NCBI GenBank assembly: GCA_002239025.1 | Contig: MPNM01000015.1 | Coordinates: 1-64,000, forward strand | Length of the DNA stretch: 64,000 nucleotides | Reading direction: 5' to 3' | Source: Chloroflexi bacterium bin125 | GTDB taxonomy: Bacteria > Chloroflexota > Dehalococcoidia > Bin125 | In this document: positions 51,686 through 61,150 of the stretch, one piece after another | Position numbering within the stretch: the stretch's first letter is position 1 | Layout of the letters: every line of letters begins with the position of its first letter | Program-made: the position numbers and the translations under genes | Notes under the pieces: model-generated | The model's database searches: none | What the model was told of the DNA's origin: nothing | Seen by the model: the letters and a program-made list of their open reading frames with translations, nothing else

Positions 51686-53063
51686 TCAACACGCTCGCTC
51701 TTCAACAGGTAGCGCGATCGGCTCCGAACCGTCGACCGCCGTCTGGGATGTCGTCGCGCGCGTCGATGCGGGAGAGCTTGCCGCAGCAGCGGCCCAGCTC
51801 CACAATCTGCACCCCGCTGATCAAGCCGACGCGCTCGCCGCACTTGATCGCGACGAGCGCCGACGCCTGCTCGACCGGATCGATTCGCACACGCTCGCCG
51901 AGCTACTGCCGTTCTTGACCCATGAAGAACTCGAGCATGTCGCGCCCGATGTCGCGCTGCCGCAACTGACGGCCGCCCTCGACGGGAGCCCAGCGCAACT
52001 CGGCGCCGACGTCCTTCACGCGATTCCGGAAGGCGACGCGGAGCTGATTCTCGATCGCCTGCCCAATGCCGAGCTCGTCGGTCCGCTGCTCGCGCACGAT
52101 GACGATTCGGCCGGCGGCATCATGGCGCCCGAGCTGATGGTCCTGGGGCCGCATCTCGCCGCCGACCAGGCGCTTTCGCTGCTTCGCGCCGCTGCTCCGG
52201 CGTCCACAGTGCGAGACACCGTCTTCATCGTCGACACCGAGGGCGTACTGCTGGGATCGGTCGGGCTGCATACTGTCGTGTTCGCCTCGCCGATGACGGC
52301 CTTGCGCGACCTCATGGAACCAATCGGACCGACCGTCACCACAGACATGGACCAGGAAGACGCGCTGAAGATTCTGCAGCGCTACGGACTCCATGCCTTG
52401 CCTGTGCTTGACGGCGACGGACGCCTCGTCGGCGTCACCACTTCCGATGATCTACTCGACATCGCCCAACAGGAGGCGACCGAGGACATGTACCGCCTTG
52501 TCGGACTAGTTGACGACGAGGCACTGACGGCTCCAATTGTCACTGCTCTACGCAGACGGCTGCCCTGGCTGTTGCTCAATCTGGCGACCGCGTTCGCCGC
52601 CGCTGCTGTCGTGGCTGCGTTCGAAGACACCCTGACGCGCGTCGCCGCGCTGGCGATCTTCCTGCCGATCATCGCCGGCCAGGGCGGCAACGCTGGGATG
52701 CAGGTCACGACGCTCGCCGTCCGAGCCATGGCGCTGGGCGAGTTCGACCGTCACTTCACACGCCTGGTGTTACCGCGTGAGATGATGATCGGCATCACGT
52801 CTGGGATCGCCTTCGGACTCCTGGTCGGGGTGATCGGCTGGGTCTGGCAGGACAATCCGTGGCTCGGAGTCGCGATCGGCACGGCTCTGCTCGGCACCAT
52901 GGTCGTCGCAGGACTGTTCGGATTGCTGATCCCAATCGTCCTCAGACGGTTGGGCGCCGACCCGGCGTTGGCCGCCAGCATCTTCGTCACGACTGCCACC
53001 GACATGCTGGGCTTTCTCTTCTTCCTCGGTCTGGCCGCGCTGCTGATCGACCGGATCGCCTGA
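51666..53063 (+). CDS. mgtE: Magnesium transporter MgtE
   Basis: The protein has 465 residues from the ATG at 51666, divergent from tRNA-Arg. The MgtE N-domain (about 20-135: HPADQADALAALDRDERRRL), a CBS pair (about 140-265: DDSAGGIMAPELMVLG and YGLHALPVLDGDGRLVGVTT) and five C-terminal membrane helices (about 290-465) are present. The signature LPIIAGQGGNAGMQVTTLAV lines the magnesium pore. MgtE is a gated dimeric Mg2+ channel closed when internal Mg2+ occupies the N and CBS domains. This is the first clear chromosomal gene right of the mobile region. Confidence 0.95.
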   Translation: MAKRTPSQHARSSTGSAIGSEPSTAVWDVVARVDAGELAAAAAQLHNLHPADQADALAALDRDERRRLLDRIDSHTLAELLPFLTHEELEHVAPDVALPQLTAALDGSPAQLGADVLHAIPEGDAELILDRLPNAELVGPLLAHDDDSAGGIMAPELMVLGPHLAADQALSLLRAAAPASTVRDTVFIVDTEGVLLGSVGLHTVVFASPMTALRDLMEPIGPTVTTDMDQEDALKILQRYGLHALPVLDGDGRLVGVTTSDDLLDIAQQEATEDMYRLVGLVDDEALTAPIVTALRRRLPWLLLNLATAFAAAAVVAAFEDTLTRVAALAIFLPIIAGQGGNAGMQVTTLAVRAMALGEFDRHFTRLVLPREMMIGITSGIAFGLLVGVIGWVWQDNPWLGVAIGTALLGTMVVAGLFGLLIPIVLRRLGADPALAASIFVTTATDMLGFLFFLGLAALLIDRIA

Positions 53064-53197
53064 GCATGGTGTTCAAGCGACTTTGAACGGCCTTGAACAG
53101 CTTGATCTGGTTGACAGTCCCGCCCACGCGTCGGTGATACTCTGATTTGACGTGGACCTGGCTCTCTTTGAGCTTGGCTCGCGCAATCGTTACGCGT

Positions 53198-53275
53198 GGT
53201 GGGCGTCGCCTAGAGGCCTAAGGCGCCAGGTTGTGGCCCTGGTATTCGTGGGTTCGAATCCCACCGTCCACCCCA
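53198..53275 (+). tRNA. tRNA-His (anticodon GTG)
   Basis: Acceptor GTGGGCG (53199-53205) pairs with CGTCCAC (53265-53271). G at 53198 (position -1) is opposite discriminator C at 53272, the identity pair of tRNA-His. The anticodon stem CCAGG/CCTGG has loop TTGTGGC; the T arm contains GGTTCGAATCC; CCA is encoded at 53273-53275. Confidence 0.95.
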
Positions 53276-53297
53276 CCGAACGGCCGATTCCTGTTCC

Positions 53298-53378
53298 GTC
53301 GTTCCTGCGAGGGCGGGAATCTCGACTCGCGAGTGCGACGGTGACAGTTCATCGAGATTCCCGCGACACGGGAACGAC
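53298..53378. repeat. Long imperfect inverted repeat (REP-like)
   Basis: GTCGTTCC...GGGCGGGAATCTCGA (53298 to about 53325) is followed by the complementary TCGAGATTCCCGC...GGGAACGAC (53352-53378). The arms are about 27 bases with few mismatches. The shape matches dispersed intergenic palindromes common in bacterial genomes. It lies between tRNA-His and a lipoprotein gene and could also serve as a terminator. Confidence 0.65.
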
Positions 53379-53392
53379 GAAAAAGGACTTCG

Positions 53393-53896
53393 ATGGCTCG
53401 TCTACCGCTCGTCCTGCTGCTGTCGCTGATCTTCATTGGCGGTCTCGGTGCGGCTTGCACCAATCAGGACGACGAAGAACGGCTCGCCGCCCAGCGCCTG
53501 TTCCGTACCTACCTGCTGCAATCCGACCGCACGGCTATCGCCGATGTCCGCGTGCAGGGTCTGGTCGACGAGCTGCCGCCCGGTTTCCCCGAACATGACG
53601 AGCTCAATCTGCTCGGTTCCGCGTTCAGCGACACCGAGACTCGCCGCGAGCTAATCGTCGGTTGGCAGACCGAGGACGAACGGGCCGACGATCTCTTTAG
53701 CTGGTTCCGCTCCAGGCTCGACACCGATCCCTGGCGAGTGACCGCCGATCCGCAACGCGCTGGCGTCGATTTCATCACATTCCGCGACGCCGACAATCCC
53801 GCCTTCAAGGGAGAGCTGCGAATCGCACAAGAAGGCGACCGAGCCATCGTCGTCCTCGTCGCCACGGAGACGCTCACTGTTGATGACGGCGCATAG
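53393..53896 (+). CDS. Putative lipoprotein
   Basis: The protein has 167 residues. The signal peptide LVLLLSLIFIGGLGAAC carries a lipobox (LGAAC), so the mature protein starts at a lipidated cysteine near residue 22. The mature part is acidic (FPEHDELNLLGSAFSDTETR and RVTADPQRAGVDFITFRDAD) with no recognised domain. It stands alone between tRNA-His and a minus-strand secreted protein. Function unknown. Confidence 0.75.
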   Translation: MARLPLVLLLSLIFIGGLGAACTNQDDEERLAAQRLFRTYLLQSDRTAIADVRVQGLVDELPPGFPEHDELNLLGSAFSDTETRRELIVGWQTEDERADDLFSWFRSRLDTDPWRVTADPQRAGVDFITFRDADNPAFKGELRIAQEGDRAIVVLVATETLTVDDGA

Positions 53897-54110
53897 AGCC
53901 TGTTTGTATAGCTGCCAAGAGTTCGTGCTAAACGAACGAACACTCCCTGTGCCCTGAGCAAGCGCGCCCATTCCGCTATTGCCGCGCTCCGACGCAGCCT
54001 GCCCTGCACTTGATGCGGGGGCAATCTCGACGCAACCAACGCCAACGCCTGTGCTCGAATCAGCGAGATATCCGTGACGAGCGTGGGTATGACGGAGTTT
54101 TGGCGGCCCG

Positions 54111-56519
54111 CTACGGATTTTGCAGTTCGGCATCCCTCGTGGCCCTGATCCAGAGCACCGGCAGATTCCACTGACCGGGATCCCATGCGCCACGCAGTCG
54201 CGGCCAGATCAACTGCCACGAACTCCCATCCCATTGCCAGGCGCTGCCGATCACGCCCGGCTGCACACGGTCGATTTCGGCCAGCGCGTCGAGGGCATCG
54301 ACTCTCCCGCCAGGCCAGGTAACGCTGTTGAATCCTTGCTTGACCACAATGGCCGGCTCGCTGGCCGTCTCGCCACCGGCAGGCAGGAACCAGTCGGGCG
54401 GAGGTCGCCCGCTGAGCCTCATCACTACCACGTCGCCTGGATCAAGCCGCTCCAGCGTTCCTCGGCGGCCGGTTGAATCTGTCGATAAGTGCGGCGACCA
54501 ACCACGCCAACCGACATCCGGAGACTTCCACACCCACACGGTCCGCACCCAACGCAGCACCGGCGACATCGCCTGCTCAATCGCCATTGGGGGTCCACTC
54601 CAGGCGAACCAGTGCGTGCCGGGGCGCAGCCTGAGCCGCTGGGATGGTTGGAAACTGGGAGAGAACTCGGAAGTCGCCCCCGCCGATAGCGTGGCGAGCG
54701 CGCGAAGCTGCCCCGACGGGACCTCCACCGTCGTTGCCGTCCAGGTGCCGTCGCCTCTGGTTCGACCACTCCTTGCAATACGACGCTCAGTCGATCCCTC
54801 GCTGACGTAGATCTGCACAAACGAACCGGGCGTGGCCCGACCGGTAATGGTCGAGCGCAGTTGCGTGTCGCTGATTCGAGCTACCTCGTGATCGACAATG
54901 CTCGGATGATTGAGAAGCTGATTCGGTCCCCGATCCCGATCGCCGGGGTCATTGATCGTGCGCCCGTCGGCGCCGAGATCGATATCAATCCCGTTGCGGG
55001 CAAACTGATTCCCATCCAGGGAATTGTCTTGCGCCGACGCGCCGACCACCGAGATCGCAGCAAGTGAAGCGTCAACGATCTGATTGTTACGCACTCTGGT
55101 ACGAATCGATCCGTCATCGAGCCGGATCCCCCAGCGCATCTGGTCGTCGCTGTCGAAGGTGACCCGATTGGCGACTCCCGCACCGATGGCATTGGCACTG
55201 ATCGACGCCTCTTCGGTGTTCGCGAGACGAATGCCGAACTCCGCGCCGCAGATCTCGTTGCCGTAGCCCTTCTCGCCGCCGATGGAAATCTCGGTGCCGG
55301 CCTGAATGTCGATCGCCGCCGTCGTCGGTCCCTCGCGAGAACCAGCGATCACGTTACGCGTCAGGCTGACTCTGGTCGTATTCGAATCCGCGACGATGAT
55401 GCCCAGATCGCCGGCTGCCACTACGTTGTTGCGCACCAGGATTTCGGCGGCGCCGGAAATGATCGAGATGCCCTTCTGGCGGTTGGGCCGGACCAGCGCA
55501 CGTGGCAGCTCGGACGCCACCAGTTGTAATGAGGCATCGGCCGGCGCTAGCCCAATCCAGTTGTTCTCGATCACCGACTCCCGCGCGCCTTGCTCGACTG
55601 CGATGCCAACCCGATTGCCCGCGATCACGTTCGCATTCCGCCTGCCAATCATCGCGTCCACCGAACCGTCGCCGAGAAAGACCCCTACATCGTTCGACGC
55701 TAGCCCGGCGTCACGCCGGAGCCCGATCCTGTTGCCATCGATCTGGATTGGCAGCCGGGTCTCGCGCAGTTCGACGCCCGCGACCTTGCTGTTGCCAATC
55801 GTGTTGCCAACGATGCTCGCTTGCGCCGAGTCGACAACCAGGATGCCATCGTCGTTGGGTGCGGGCGTTCCGTCCTGAGCGATGCCGATCACGTTGCCCG
55901 AAATGACGGCATCAACGCTGCCGCCGCCGCCAACGACTACGCCATGACCAGTGCGACCGGCCGCGCTATTGCCGCCGATCCGGTTCTCCAGGATCTGAGC
56001 GCCGCGAGCGCCACCAATCACAGCGATTCCGCTCAGACGATTCGCTGCCTGCCCGCCGTTGGAGGTCAGGCCAACCCAGTTTCCCTCGATCAGCGCATCG
56101 CTCGCCGAGGCGCCAATCACGCCAATCCCATAGCGCCCAAAGCCAGACACGCCCAGCCCGCGAACAACCCCTCTCGCCGCGATCAGCTCAAGTCCGGCGG
56201 TATCTCCGGCCTGAGAGCCGTCCAGCCAGATCCGCGTCCGAATATCGGGTGAGGCCTCGCCGTTCGAGCCATCAATCGTGATTCCGTTGTCCTCAAGCGC
56301 GGGTAGTGGCGACCGAGGTCGGATCGTCATTGCAGACCGAAAGCGAATCAGATCGTCGCCGGAGGACTCGTTGGCCTGCTCGATCGCTGCCCGCAACGTC
56401 CCGGCTCCGACGTCGCCGTCCGACACGACCCAGATCTCCGAGGTCGATTGCCCGGACGCGGACATCCACAGAACCGCCAGCGCGGCCAGCGCAACAGCAA
56501 CTGCTGTCCAGAACTTCAC
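54111..56519 (-). CDS. Secreted right-handed parallel beta-helix protein
   Basis: The protein has 802 residues with a GTG start. A signal peptide (FWTAVAVALAALAVLWMSAS) is followed by a CSLREA-like opening (GAGTLRAAIEQANESSGDDL). The central 500 residues show regular beta-helix turns (for example GNWVGLTSNGG, IGIAQDGTPAPNDDGI, VIENNWIGLAPAD), the NosD/pectate-lyase-like fold. The C-terminal about 180 residues hold two Trp-rich modules (RWVRTVWVWKSPDVGWRGWS and GSAWQWDGSSWQLIWP) that recur in the next protein. It is secreted and probably surface-bound or carbohydrate-binding. Confidence 0.82.
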   Translation of the reverse strand: MKFWTAVAVALAALAVLWMSASGQSTSEIWVVSDGDVGAGTLRAAIEQANESSGDDLIRFRSAMTIRPRSPLPALEDNGITIDGSNGEASPDIRTRIWLDGSQAGDTAGLELIAARGVVRGLGVSGFGRYGIGVIGASASDALIEGNWVGLTSNGGQAANRLSGIAVIGGARGAQILENRIGGNSAAGRTGHGVVVGGGGSVDAVISGNVIGIAQDGTPAPNDDGILVVDSAQASIVGNTIGNSKVAGVELRETRLPIQIDGNRIGLRRDAGLASNDVGVFLGDGSVDAMIGRRNANVIAGNRVGIAVEQGARESVIENNWIGLAPADASLQLVASELPRALVRPNRQKGISIISGAAEILVRNNVVAAGDLGIIVADSNTTRVSLTRNVIAGSREGPTTAAIDIQAGTEISIGGEKGYGNEICGAEFGIRLANTEEASISANAIGAGVANRVTFDSDDQMRWGIRLDDGSIRTRVRNNQIVDASLAAISVVGASAQDNSLDGNQFARNGIDIDLGADGRTINDPGDRDRGPNQLLNHPSIVDHEVARISDTQLRSTITGRATPGSFVQIYVSEGSTERRIARSGRTRGDGTWTATTVEVPSGQLRALATLSAGATSEFSPSFQPSQRLRLRPGTHWFAWSGPPMAIEQAMSPVLRWVRTVWVWKSPDVGWRGWSPHLSTDSTGRRGTLERLDPGDVVVMRLSGRPPPDWFLPAGGETASEPAIVVKQGFNSVTWPGGRVDALDALAEIDRVQPGVIGSAWQWDGSSWQLIWPRLRGAWDPGQWNLPVLWIRATRDAELQNP

Positions 56520-56544
56520 GATCTCACTCTAGGACGGGATCGCT

Positions 56545-58191
56545 CTAGCGACGCTCGACGTTCTGTAGCAATGCGGCGGAATTCAAGACGAGATGGAATG
56601 TGTCGCCCGGCATCAGCACGAAGTCGACGGCGCCCGGCACATTGCCCGAGAACCAGGCCTGCCATCCCGTTGCGCTCGACCAACGCCAGGCCGCCGACAC
56701 AACGTGCTGGATGTCCGACACTGCCTCGCTAACAGTCGTCTCCTGGCTGCGCCAGACGAGGTCGTTCCAACTCGCCTGAAGCGGCAGTCCGTCTCCCAAC
56801 AGATCGGCGATCAACCCGTTGTTGTTCACATGTGCTTTCGCCATCAACAGCGCCTGCGCCCATGTCGAGTCCGTCTGCGCAACACCATCGATGTGCTCCA
56901 AATCGAAAATGGCAGTAGCCACGCCTCCCTGGGTCACGCTGATCTGCGGATACACCTGCGCTTCGGCATTGACCACCAACGGACGCCACAACACGCGATA
57001 TCCACCAGCAACAGGCTGCCCCAACCGATCCACAACTTCGGCCTGCAGTCGGTAGCGGGTTGAAGATACGTACTCCTCAATCAACACTTCCTCGACATCG
57101 GCCAGAGACAACTGGGCGCTCAGATACAGGGCTACCGGCGTACCAGTCACCTTGATGGTCTGTTCATCACTCAGCGATCTGCCGTCACCAGCCCAGGCAG
57201 CGCTCAGACTGGCCGAACCGAGTCTCGCGCTGCGGCTGTCCAGATGGACACGCGCAGCGCCTGAATCATCAGTGGTCTGCGACTCGCCATCGCCTTCCCA
57301 TGAGACCACCAGGCCCCCGCCGGCAGCGAACGTGATCCGTTGGTTGGGCACGCCTTGCCCACGCTCGTCGACCAGCAGCGCCTGGATTGATCCGGGGGCG
57401 CCAACCTTGCCGAACTCCATCGATGCACCGGAAATCGGTACGAGACGAAGCGCCTTCGGTTCGCCGTACAGCTCGAACTCCATCGTCAGCGAGGCCGATC
57501 CACTGGTCGCGCGGATGCGCACGACGCCCGGCTCCGAGCTGAGCAAGGCAGTCGCCTCGCCCGTCTGCGATGTTCTGACAGTGAGTTCCGATGTCGATGA
57601 CGTGATACCGCTACGCAACTGCGCTCCTGATGGAGCGGCAAGAATCTGCAATGAAACTTGTGAACCGGGCGAGGCAATTCCGGTTTCATCGACCGCGATC
57701 AGCCTGATGCGATGCTGGGCGGATGCGTCCAGTCGCGCGTTCGCGGCCGGTTGAGCCAGACGCAAACTCGACGTCTCGCCAACGAATCGAACTGTCACGG
57801 TGTCCAGCAGCGACCCGACCTGGGCTGTGACGACGGTAGCGCCGCTGCGGCCGTCGGCGACCAACTTTACATTGGCGCCAAGGGTATCGTTGCCCACATC
57901 GAAGAGCGTCGATTGAATTCGAGCGGGACCGCTGGCCGCTGTAAACGCGCCCAGTTCGGTCGATAGTGTCACTCGAGTCGCGTTCTCGGCAGCGGCAGCC
58001 GGAAGCCGAACCGTAATCGTCGATTCGCCGCCCTGAGCCGACACTGCCCGTGGATAGGCAGTCACCGAGAGCACACGCTGAGATGAAGCATCAATTGCTG
58101 TCGCCCATGCCAACATAGCCAATGTCGACAAAAGCAACACGGCTGAGAGGGCGGCCCACCGCACGCGGAAACGCCATTTCTGGCTCTTCAT
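56545..58191 (-). CDS. Secreted Ig-like (Big_1/invasin-type) protein with Trp-rich C-terminus
   Basis: The protein has 548 residues from the ATG at 58191 (a GTG one codon earlier is possible). A signal peptide (VRWAALSAVLLLSTLAMLAW) is followed by repeated bacterial Ig-like domains, for example VTAYPRAVSAQGGESTITVR near 42 and LVDERGQGVPNQRITFAAGG near 275, the invasin/intimin Big_1 pattern. The C-terminal module (SAAWRWSSATGWQAWFSG then MPGDTFHLVL) resembles the Trp-rich modules of the neighbouring beta-helix protein. Both genes are on the minus strand 25 bases apart and are probably co-transcribed. Confidence 0.78.
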   Translation of the reverse strand: MKSQKWRFRVRWAALSAVLLLSTLAMLAWATAIDASSQRVLSVTAYPRAVSAQGGESTITVRLPAAAAENATRVTLSTELGAFTAASGPARIQSTLFDVGNDTLGANVKLVADGRSGATVVTAQVGSLLDTVTVRFVGETSSLRLAQPAANARLDASAQHRIRLIAVDETGIASPGSQVSLQILAAPSGAQLRSGITSSTSELTVRTSQTGEATALLSSEPGVVRIRATSGSASLTMEFELYGEPKALRLVPISGASMEFGKVGAPGSIQALLVDERGQGVPNQRITFAAGGGLVVSWEGDGESQTTDDSGAARVHLDSRSARLGSASLSAAWAGDGRSLSDEQTIKVTGTPVALYLSAQLSLADVEEVLIEEYVSSTRYRLQAEVVDRLGQPVAGGYRVLWRPLVVNAEAQVYPQISVTQGGVATAIFDLEHIDGVAQTDSTWAQALLMAKAHVNNNGLIADLLGDGLPLQASWNDLVWRSQETTVSEAVSDIQHVVSAAWRWSSATGWQAWFSGNVPGAVDFVLMPGDTFHLVLNSAALLQNVERR

Positions 58192-58357
58192 CACAAGCTC
58201 AGTGTACGCATCGGCCTATCACTGGCCCTCTTCGCCAACCGACCATCGTCCCGATTCGGCGTGGTTTTACTGTCGCTTCACGCATCGGCCTACACTTCCC
58301 AACGAGTAATTCTTACCTGACCGCACTGACCTGCGCTGAATCCAGAAAGGCTGCAAC

Positions 58358-59185
58358 ATGTCGAATCATGAATCTTGGCCCGATGCGCCAACTCCGCTCG
58401 CCGATGGAGAATGGCAGGTCACCGTCTGGGACATCACCGACAATGGCGTCCTGGCAATCACGCTCAACCGTCCCGAGCGGCTCAACGCGCTCTCCTTCAG
58501 ACTACTGAGAGAACTGCAGGCACTCGTTGACTTCGCCGCGGCCCGGCCCGACATCCGTGTGGTCACGCTGCGCGGCTCCGGTCAGCAGGCATTCTGCTCC
58601 GGCGACGACCTGTACGGTATGGAGCCGACGCCCGGCATCGACTCCTCAATCACGGTGCATCACCCATTCCTCATGTCGATCCGCGAGCTGAAAAAGCCGG
58701 TCGTAGCGCTCATTAGCGGCTGGGCTCTGGGCCACGGCTGGGAGATCGCCTGCGCCTGCGACATCCGCCTCTGCGCCGACAACATGGAAGTCGGTGACCA
58801 CCGCGTCCAACGAGCGATCGGTATGAACGGCGGCACAACCTGGTTCGCGCCGCGCATCATGGGTCGTGGCCGAGCGATGGAACTCCTGATTACGGGCCGT
58901 CACATGTTCGCCGAGGAAGCGCTGCAATGCGGCTGGGCCAATCTGGTCTGGCCGCTGGAGGACTTCGACACCGAGGCGCAGACCTACATCGATAACCTGG
59001 CCAGTCTGCCCACGCTCAACCTCTCCGCCTTCAAGGAGATGATCGACTACTCCTCTGAGCACTCCCTCCGGGACAGCCTCGCGCACGAGGTCGAAGTCTC
59101 CGACCGCTATCGCTACAGCGACGACGCCCAGGAAGGTCGCCGGAGCTGGAGAGAGAAGCGCTCGCCCATCTTCCGCGGTTACTGA
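58358..59185 (+). CDS. Enoyl-CoA hydratase/isomerase (crotonase) family enzyme
   Basis: The protein has 275 residues from the ATG at 58358, with AGAAAGG nine bases upstream. The crotonase fold is clear: LTLNRPERLNALSFRLL near 30, oxyanion-hole FCSGDDLYGME near 75-86 and SGWALGHGWEIACACDIRLC near 110-130. The second catalytic region is GMNGGTTWFAPRIMGRGRAM near 150. These enzymes hydrate enoyl-CoAs or catalyse related CoA chemistry. It begins a plus-strand cluster with a PaREP1-like protein and a thiolase. Confidence 0.9.
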   Translation: MSNHESWPDAPTPLADGEWQVTVWDITDNGVLAITLNRPERLNALSFRLLRELQALVDFAAARPDIRVVTLRGSGQQAFCSGDDLYGMEPTPGIDSSITVHHPFLMSIRELKKPVVALISGWALGHGWEIACACDIRLCADNMEVGDHRVQRAIGMNGGTTWFAPRIMGRGRAMELLITGRHMFAEEALQCGWANLVWPLEDFDTEAQTYIDNLASLPTLNLSAFKEMIDYSSEHSLRDSLAHEVEVSDRYRYSDDAQEGRRSWREKRSPIFRGY

Positions 59186-59213
59186 CGTATTACGCTGACC
59201 ACCGGAGGAGTCG

Positions 59214-59564
59214 ATGACAACTCAGACCTACCACGATGCCGCGCTTCATTTGCTGGGCCAGGCCGAATCCGAGCTCGAACTCGGGGACGCGCGGCAGGCT
59301 TCCGAGAAGGGATGGGGAGCTGCGACACAGATCCTCAAGGCGATCTGCGAGAGTCGTGGCTGGCAACATCGCAACTACAAGGCGTTAGCACGAGCTGTGA
59401 AACGGCTCGAACAAGAGACCGGCGATATGGAGATCCGACCTCTGTTTCGTAGCGCCAATCTGCTCCACGTCAACTTCTATGAGGATGCGGAAGAACCGCA
59501 GATTGTCGCCGACGGACTGGGAGACGTACGTCGCTTCATCGACAAACTCGACGCCCTGTCCTGA
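59214..59564 (+). CDS. PaREP1/HEPN-like small helical protein
   Basis: The protein has 116 residues; ACCGGAGGAG precedes the ATG. The sequence (YHDAALHLLGQAESELELGD, then RQASEKGWGAATQILKAICE, HRNYKALARAVKRLEQETGD) is helical throughout and resembles the PaREP1/HEPN fold. It lies between a crotonase and a thiolase, 29 and 37 bases from each, so it is co-transcribed with them. HEPN proteins often bind nucleotides or RNA, but the role here is unknown. Confidence 0.65.
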   Translation: MTTQTYHDAALHLLGQAESELELGDARQASEKGWGAATQILKAICESRGWQHRNYKALARAVKRLEQETGDMEIRPLFRSANLLHVNFYEDAEEPQIVADGLGDVRRFIDKLDALS

Positions 59565-59601
59565 TATCCTGCCTCACAAGCACAGCCAACCAGGAGTGAA
59601 C

Positions 59602-60828
59602 ATGCCCAAGACCTACATTCTCGGCGGATTCCAGACCGACTTCGCCCGCAACTGGCGCAAGGAAGAGCACAATCTTCGCGATGTGATGGCCGAGGCCGTC
59701 AATGGCGCGCTCGACTCTGCCTCAATGGAACCCGGCGACATCGACACCGCGCACGTCGGTAACTTCGCCGGCGAGCTCTATGCCAAGCAGGGACAACTCG
59801 GCGGATTCTTCGCCGAGATCAACCCCGACTTCGGTGGTCTGCCGACCTCGCGGCACGAGGCCGCCTGCGCCTCCGGCAGCATTTCCATCCTGATGGCCTC
59901 GGCCGAGCTTGAGGCTGAGCGCTACGGCACCGCGCTGATCCTCGGCGTCGAGCAGATGAAGACCGTCAGCCCAGTTGAGGGCGGCGACTTCCTTGGTACC
60001 GCGGGCTGGTACGAACTCGAGGCGGACGGCGTCGAGCTGCCCTTCCCCAAGCTGTTCGGTCGCCTCGGCGACGTCTACGACGACCGCTACGGCCTCGACC
60101 CGGCCCACCTGCAGCGCCTGGCCGAGATCAACTACGAGAACGCACAGCGCAACCCGGCAGCGCAGACCCGCGCTTGGCTCGGCGATGTCAAGACCGACCT
60201 CGACGCTGGCAAGTACGTCGCGCCGATCACCGGTCGCCTGCTGCTGCGAGACTGCTCGCAGATCACCGACGGCGCCGCCGCGCTGGTCCTCGCCAACGAG
60301 GATCGAGCAGCCGAGTGGGCCGAGGCTCGCGGCATCGACCTGGCCGACGTGCCCACGATCCAGGGCTGGGGACACCACACCGCCGCGCTGACCTTCGACG
60401 AGAAGATCGCGCAAGCCCAGGGCGACGACTACATCCTGCCGCACACCCGCCGGGCAATCACGGACGCCTACGAGCGAGCCGGCATCGACGGCGTCGAAGA
60501 TGTTGACGTGATCGAAACGCACGACTGCTTTACGACCAGCCACTACATGGCGATCGACCACTTCGGCATCACCGCGCCTGGCCAGAACTACGAAGCGATC
60601 GAGGATGGCCGGATCGACTTCGACGGCGACATCCCGATGAACCCGTCCGGCGGCCTGATCGGCGGCGGACACCCGGTCGGCGCGACCGGCGTCCGCCAGG
60701 CGCTCGACGCCTGGAAGCAGGTAACGGGCAAAGCCGGCGATTTCCAGGTCGAAGGCGCAGAACGAGCCGCGACACTGAACATCGGCGGTTCCGGCACGAC
60801 CTCAGTCTCACTGGTGATCGGCCGTTAG
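59602..60828 (+). CDS. Acetyl-CoA acetyltransferase/thiolase family enzyme
   Basis: The protein has 408 residues from the ATG at 59602, with AGGAG seven bases upstream. The active-site region SRHEAACASGSISILMASAE near 90 contains the nucleophile cysteine. IETHDCFTTSHYMAIDHFGI near 305 replaces the usual NEAFA loop, and GGGHPVGATGVRQ near 355 holds the catalytic histidine. This pattern is that of SCP2-type thiolases (acetyl-CoA acetyltransferase), involved in cleavage or condensation of acyl-CoAs. A clear terminator follows. Confidence 0.9.
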   Translation: MPKTYILGGFQTDFARNWRKEEHNLRDVMAEAVNGALDSASMEPGDIDTAHVGNFAGELYAKQGQLGGFFAEINPDFGGLPTSRHEAACASGSISILMASAELEAERYGTALILGVEQMKTVSPVEGGDFLGTAGWYELEADGVELPFPKLFGRLGDVYDDRYGLDPAHLQRLAEINYENAQRNPAAQTRAWLGDVKTDLDAGKYVAPITGRLLLRDCSQITDGAAALVLANEDRAAEWAEARGIDLADVPTIQGWGHHTAALTFDEKIAQAQGDDYILPHTRRAITDAYERAGIDGVEDVDVIETHDCFTTSHYMAIDHFGITAPGQNYEAIEDGRIDFDGDIPMNPSGGLIGGGHPVGATGVRQALDAWKQVTGKAGDFQVEGAERAATLNIGGSGTTSVSLVIGR

Positions 60829-60854
60829 CGCCTCAGAGCACGGGAAACCTCATC

Positions 60855-60883
60855 AAGAGGGGCGGCCAATGGCCGCCCCTCTT
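60855..60883 (+). terminator. Perfect 13-bp-stem terminator after thiolase
   Basis: AAGAGGGGCGGCC (855-867) pairs with GGCCGCCCCTCTT (871-883) around AAT. The rest of 60884-61150 holds no supported gene; it is an A/T-richer leader to the small membrane-protein gene with a minor hairpin (CGCATCG/CGATGCG) near 61107-61124. Confidence 0.8.
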
Positions 60884-61150
60884 CGTGTATCACCGCTATC
60901 TCGAGCTATGAAGTACCTGATCCGGCAGGGGTGACTGACTGTCTCTTTACACCCCGACTCCAGGAGAAACCTGAGATACCAAGAACTGGATGCATCGATA
61001 ACTGGTGATTGCTGTCCGATTTGACAGTCGCTAACTGCCTGGCTCAGGCCCATTGGATCATTGAGTTTTGAGGCGTAAGTTTGCTGTCAAGCCGACAGGG
61101 GAACCGCATCGAGGCGATGCGACTGTCGGACAAGACGAGGAGAGCGGACG

